From Mesorhizobium sp. L2C084A000 (GTDB lineage Bacteria > Pseudomonadota > Alphaproteobacteria > Rhizobiales > Rhizobiaceae): 40,093 nt of DNA. The DNA lies in the NCBI RefSeq assembly GCF_000502875.1, contig NZ_AYWX01000013.1, positions 16,633-56,725 on the forward strand, read 5' to 3'. Positions within the stretch are counted from its first letter, which is position 1. Each line of letters begins with the position of its first letter. Position numbers and translations under genes: made by a program. The notes under the pieces were generated by a model. The model did no database searches, was not told where the DNA came from, and saw only the letters and a list, made by a program, of their open reading frames with translations. This document shows, one piece after another, positions 38,985 through 40,093 of this stretch.

Positions 38985-39335
38985 CATTTCTTGCGATGGC
39001 CCCCTATATTCAGTTTGTCGGCTTGACCGACTATGGCGATAAATGGGCGATGAAATAAGCCGTTCGGACCCGGGGGCGGTACCCGGCGCCTCCACCAAAA
39101 GCCGCTGCTGATGACAGAGCGGTTTCTGCTGGGGGCGAAATAGGATCGACGAAGGTGTAAAGATCGTACTTTTGCCCGGCATGGTACCACCGTCATCGGG
39201 CTAAACCTGTAGTTGCAAATGACAACTATGCGGAAGCACGTCTCGCCGCGTAAGCGGTGCGATAGCTTCAAATCAAGCCCTAGAGGTTCGCACTTCTAGG
39301 CGGGGTTCGGAGGTACCTGGCAACAGAAACCTCCA
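38985..39335 (+). ncRNA. ssrA: Transfer-messenger RNA, permuted two-piece alphaproteobacterial form
   Basis: This RNA rescues stalled ribosomes and tags the peptide. The gene order is permuted: the acceptor piece comes first and ends in CGCCTCC-ACCA at 39097. A 33-base spacer with an AAGCCGCT/AGCGGTTT hairpin is removed. The coding piece starts GGGGGCG at 39131 and pairs with the acceptor end, including the G-U at the third pair as in tRNA-Ala. The tag frame at 39215-39253 reads ANDNYAEARLAA and stops at TAA. A CCTAGA/TCTAGG hairpin follows and the gene ends near ACAGAAACCTCC. The outer ends are estimates. Confidence 0.93.
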
Positions 39336-39437
39336 CTTCTCCCCTCCTCAACATGGCTACGCACAACGGTAACACCCGCTGGCCGGTCCGTCCAACGGCT
39401 ATGGGCCGCGAAGGCGCACCGCCGCGTGCCCGTCTCT

Positions 39438-39998
39438 ATGGACAAACAAAACGATTCCGATCGATTCTTCGTGCTGACCGGTGGTCCCGGATCCGGCAAG
39501 ACCACCCTGATCGAAGCCCTGCGCCACGCAGGCTTTGCCACCTCGGTGGAAGCCGGGCGCGGCATTATCCGCGACCAGTCCGCCATTGGCGGATCCGCTT
39601 TGCCCTGGCGTGATCGCGCCCTGTTCGCCGAGTTGATGCTGGCATGGGAGATGCGCTCGTATCAAATTGCGCGACAACAGACCGGGCGTCCTGTTTTTTT
39701 CGATCGCGGCGTTCCGGACACGATTGGGTACCTCAGGCTGAGCGGCCTGCCGCTACCCGAACACGCCAACGCCGCCGCCGGGCGCTTCCGCTATCATCAG
39801 CGCGTCTTCGTCGCCCCGCTTTGGCCGGAGATCTTCGCGCAGGATGAGGAGAGAAAGCAGACGCTTGAGGAGGCCGAGCGTACGCACCATGCGCTGGTCG
39901 GCGTCTACACGGAGTTGGGCTATGAAACCGTCCCGCTGCCTTTGGCGACGGTCGAGGAGCGGCTGCGCTTCGTGCTGATCGAGGCAGGATTGGCATGA
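39438..39998 (+). CDS. Small AAA-family ATPase (AAA_28-like)
   Basis: A 186-residue P-loop protein. Walker A is GGPGSGKTT at 15-23 (FFVLTGGPGSGKTTLIEALR). A Walker B-like VFFDRGVPDTIGYL lies near 87-100 and an arginine-bearing lid may follow in ERKQTLEEAERTHHALV. Such small ATPases resemble nucleotide or small-molecule kinases, and the substrate is unknown. The ATG at 39438 is preferred over a GTG four codons earlier, although no strong ribosome site is seen. It follows ssrA and no partner gene is visible before the window ends. Confidence 0.88.
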   Translation: MDKQNDSDRFFVLTGGPGSGKTTLIEALRHAGFATSVEAGRGIIRDQSAIGGSALPWRDRALFAELMLAWEMRSYQIARQQTGRPVFFDRGVPDTIGYLRLSGLPLPEHANAAAGRFRYHQRVFVAPLWPEIFAQDEERKQTLEEAERTHHALVGVYTELGYETVPLPLATVEERLRFVLIEAGLA

Positions 39999-40093
39999 AA
40001 AAGGCCGGGATGAACCCGTAATGCAGTTCACTTAAGTTGGGCTGGATGAGGATCTGGTAAGACCTATCGAACAGGATGGAGATTCGTTTCCAT
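39999..40093. other. Window end, intergenic
   Basis: These 95 bases after the ATPase hold no recognisable gene. An AGGATGGAG string (40073-40081) just before the cut looks like a ribosome site, and the last two bases are AT, so a plus-strand gene may start at the edge. This cannot be settled here. Confidence 0.3.

Noticed and set aside
1..40093. CRISPR arrays, tRNA or rRNA genes, complete insertion sequences
   Set aside because: No regular repeat-spacer array, no cloverleaf-like sequence with CCA and T-loop outside ssrA, and no transposase frame or paired terminal repeats were found.

Overview
The window reads as chromosomal DNA of a Mesorhizobium-like alphaproteobacterium (Hyphomicrobiales, Phyllobacteriaceae). 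The evidence is the high GC content, the rhizobial core set (ilvI-ilvH, miaA, serB, degP-hflC-hflK-folA-thyA), and a circularly permuted two-piece tmRNA gene whose tag reads ANDNYAEARLAA. From memory, that tag matches Mesorhizobium. No phage, plasmid, complete insertion sequence, tRNA, rRNA or CRISPR array was seen.

Layout. 1-2.9 kb: start of a kup potassium transporter (cut by the window edge), pdxJ, a SpoIIAA-like STAS protein and a RecD-like helicase. 3.0-4.6 kb: a cobalt-type nitrile hydratase operon (alpha, beta, accessory protein). 4.7-9.1 kb: a two-gene RND efflux operon, followed by a LysE exporter. 10.0-12.7 kb: ilvI-ilvH preceded by a leader peptide and terminator, an attenuator of branched-chain amino acid synthesis. 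12.7-16.2 kb: a secreted DUF6600 protein and a frameshifted flavin monooxygenase. 16.2-19.0 kb: a TmpA/TmpB-like pair of non-haem iron oxygenases with a divergent LysR regulator, predicted to turn trimethylaminoethylphosphonate into glycine betaine and phosphate. 19.0-23.4 kb: an XRE-cupin regulator operon with a small unknown protein and a GNAT enzyme, a HerA-like ATPase, a long palindromic repeat and a diguanylate cyclase.

23.5-28.2 kb: miaA and serB head to head, with start codons that share two bases in the favoured reading. These are followed by a frameshifted GNAT gene, a PIN/ribbon-helix-helix toxin-antitoxin pair and degP. 28.3-32.3 kb: a DUF2065 protein, hflC, hflK, folA and a DUF4424 protein. 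32.5-36.8 kb: cobF, then modE-modC-modB-modA behind a good Mo-box, and on the other strand the decayed remains of a mop (molbindin) gene. 36.7-38.8 kb: thyA with a translationally coupled HEPN gene and an unknown partner, then DUF2853. 38.9-40.1 kb: ssrA and a small AAA ATPase.

Most genes are housekeeping or metabolic. The accessory content lies in four places: the TmpAB cassette, the HEPN pair, the PIN module and the nitrile hydratase. Two genes carry single-base frameshifts, which may be real pseudogenes or sequence errors; the mop remnant has several and is a true relic.
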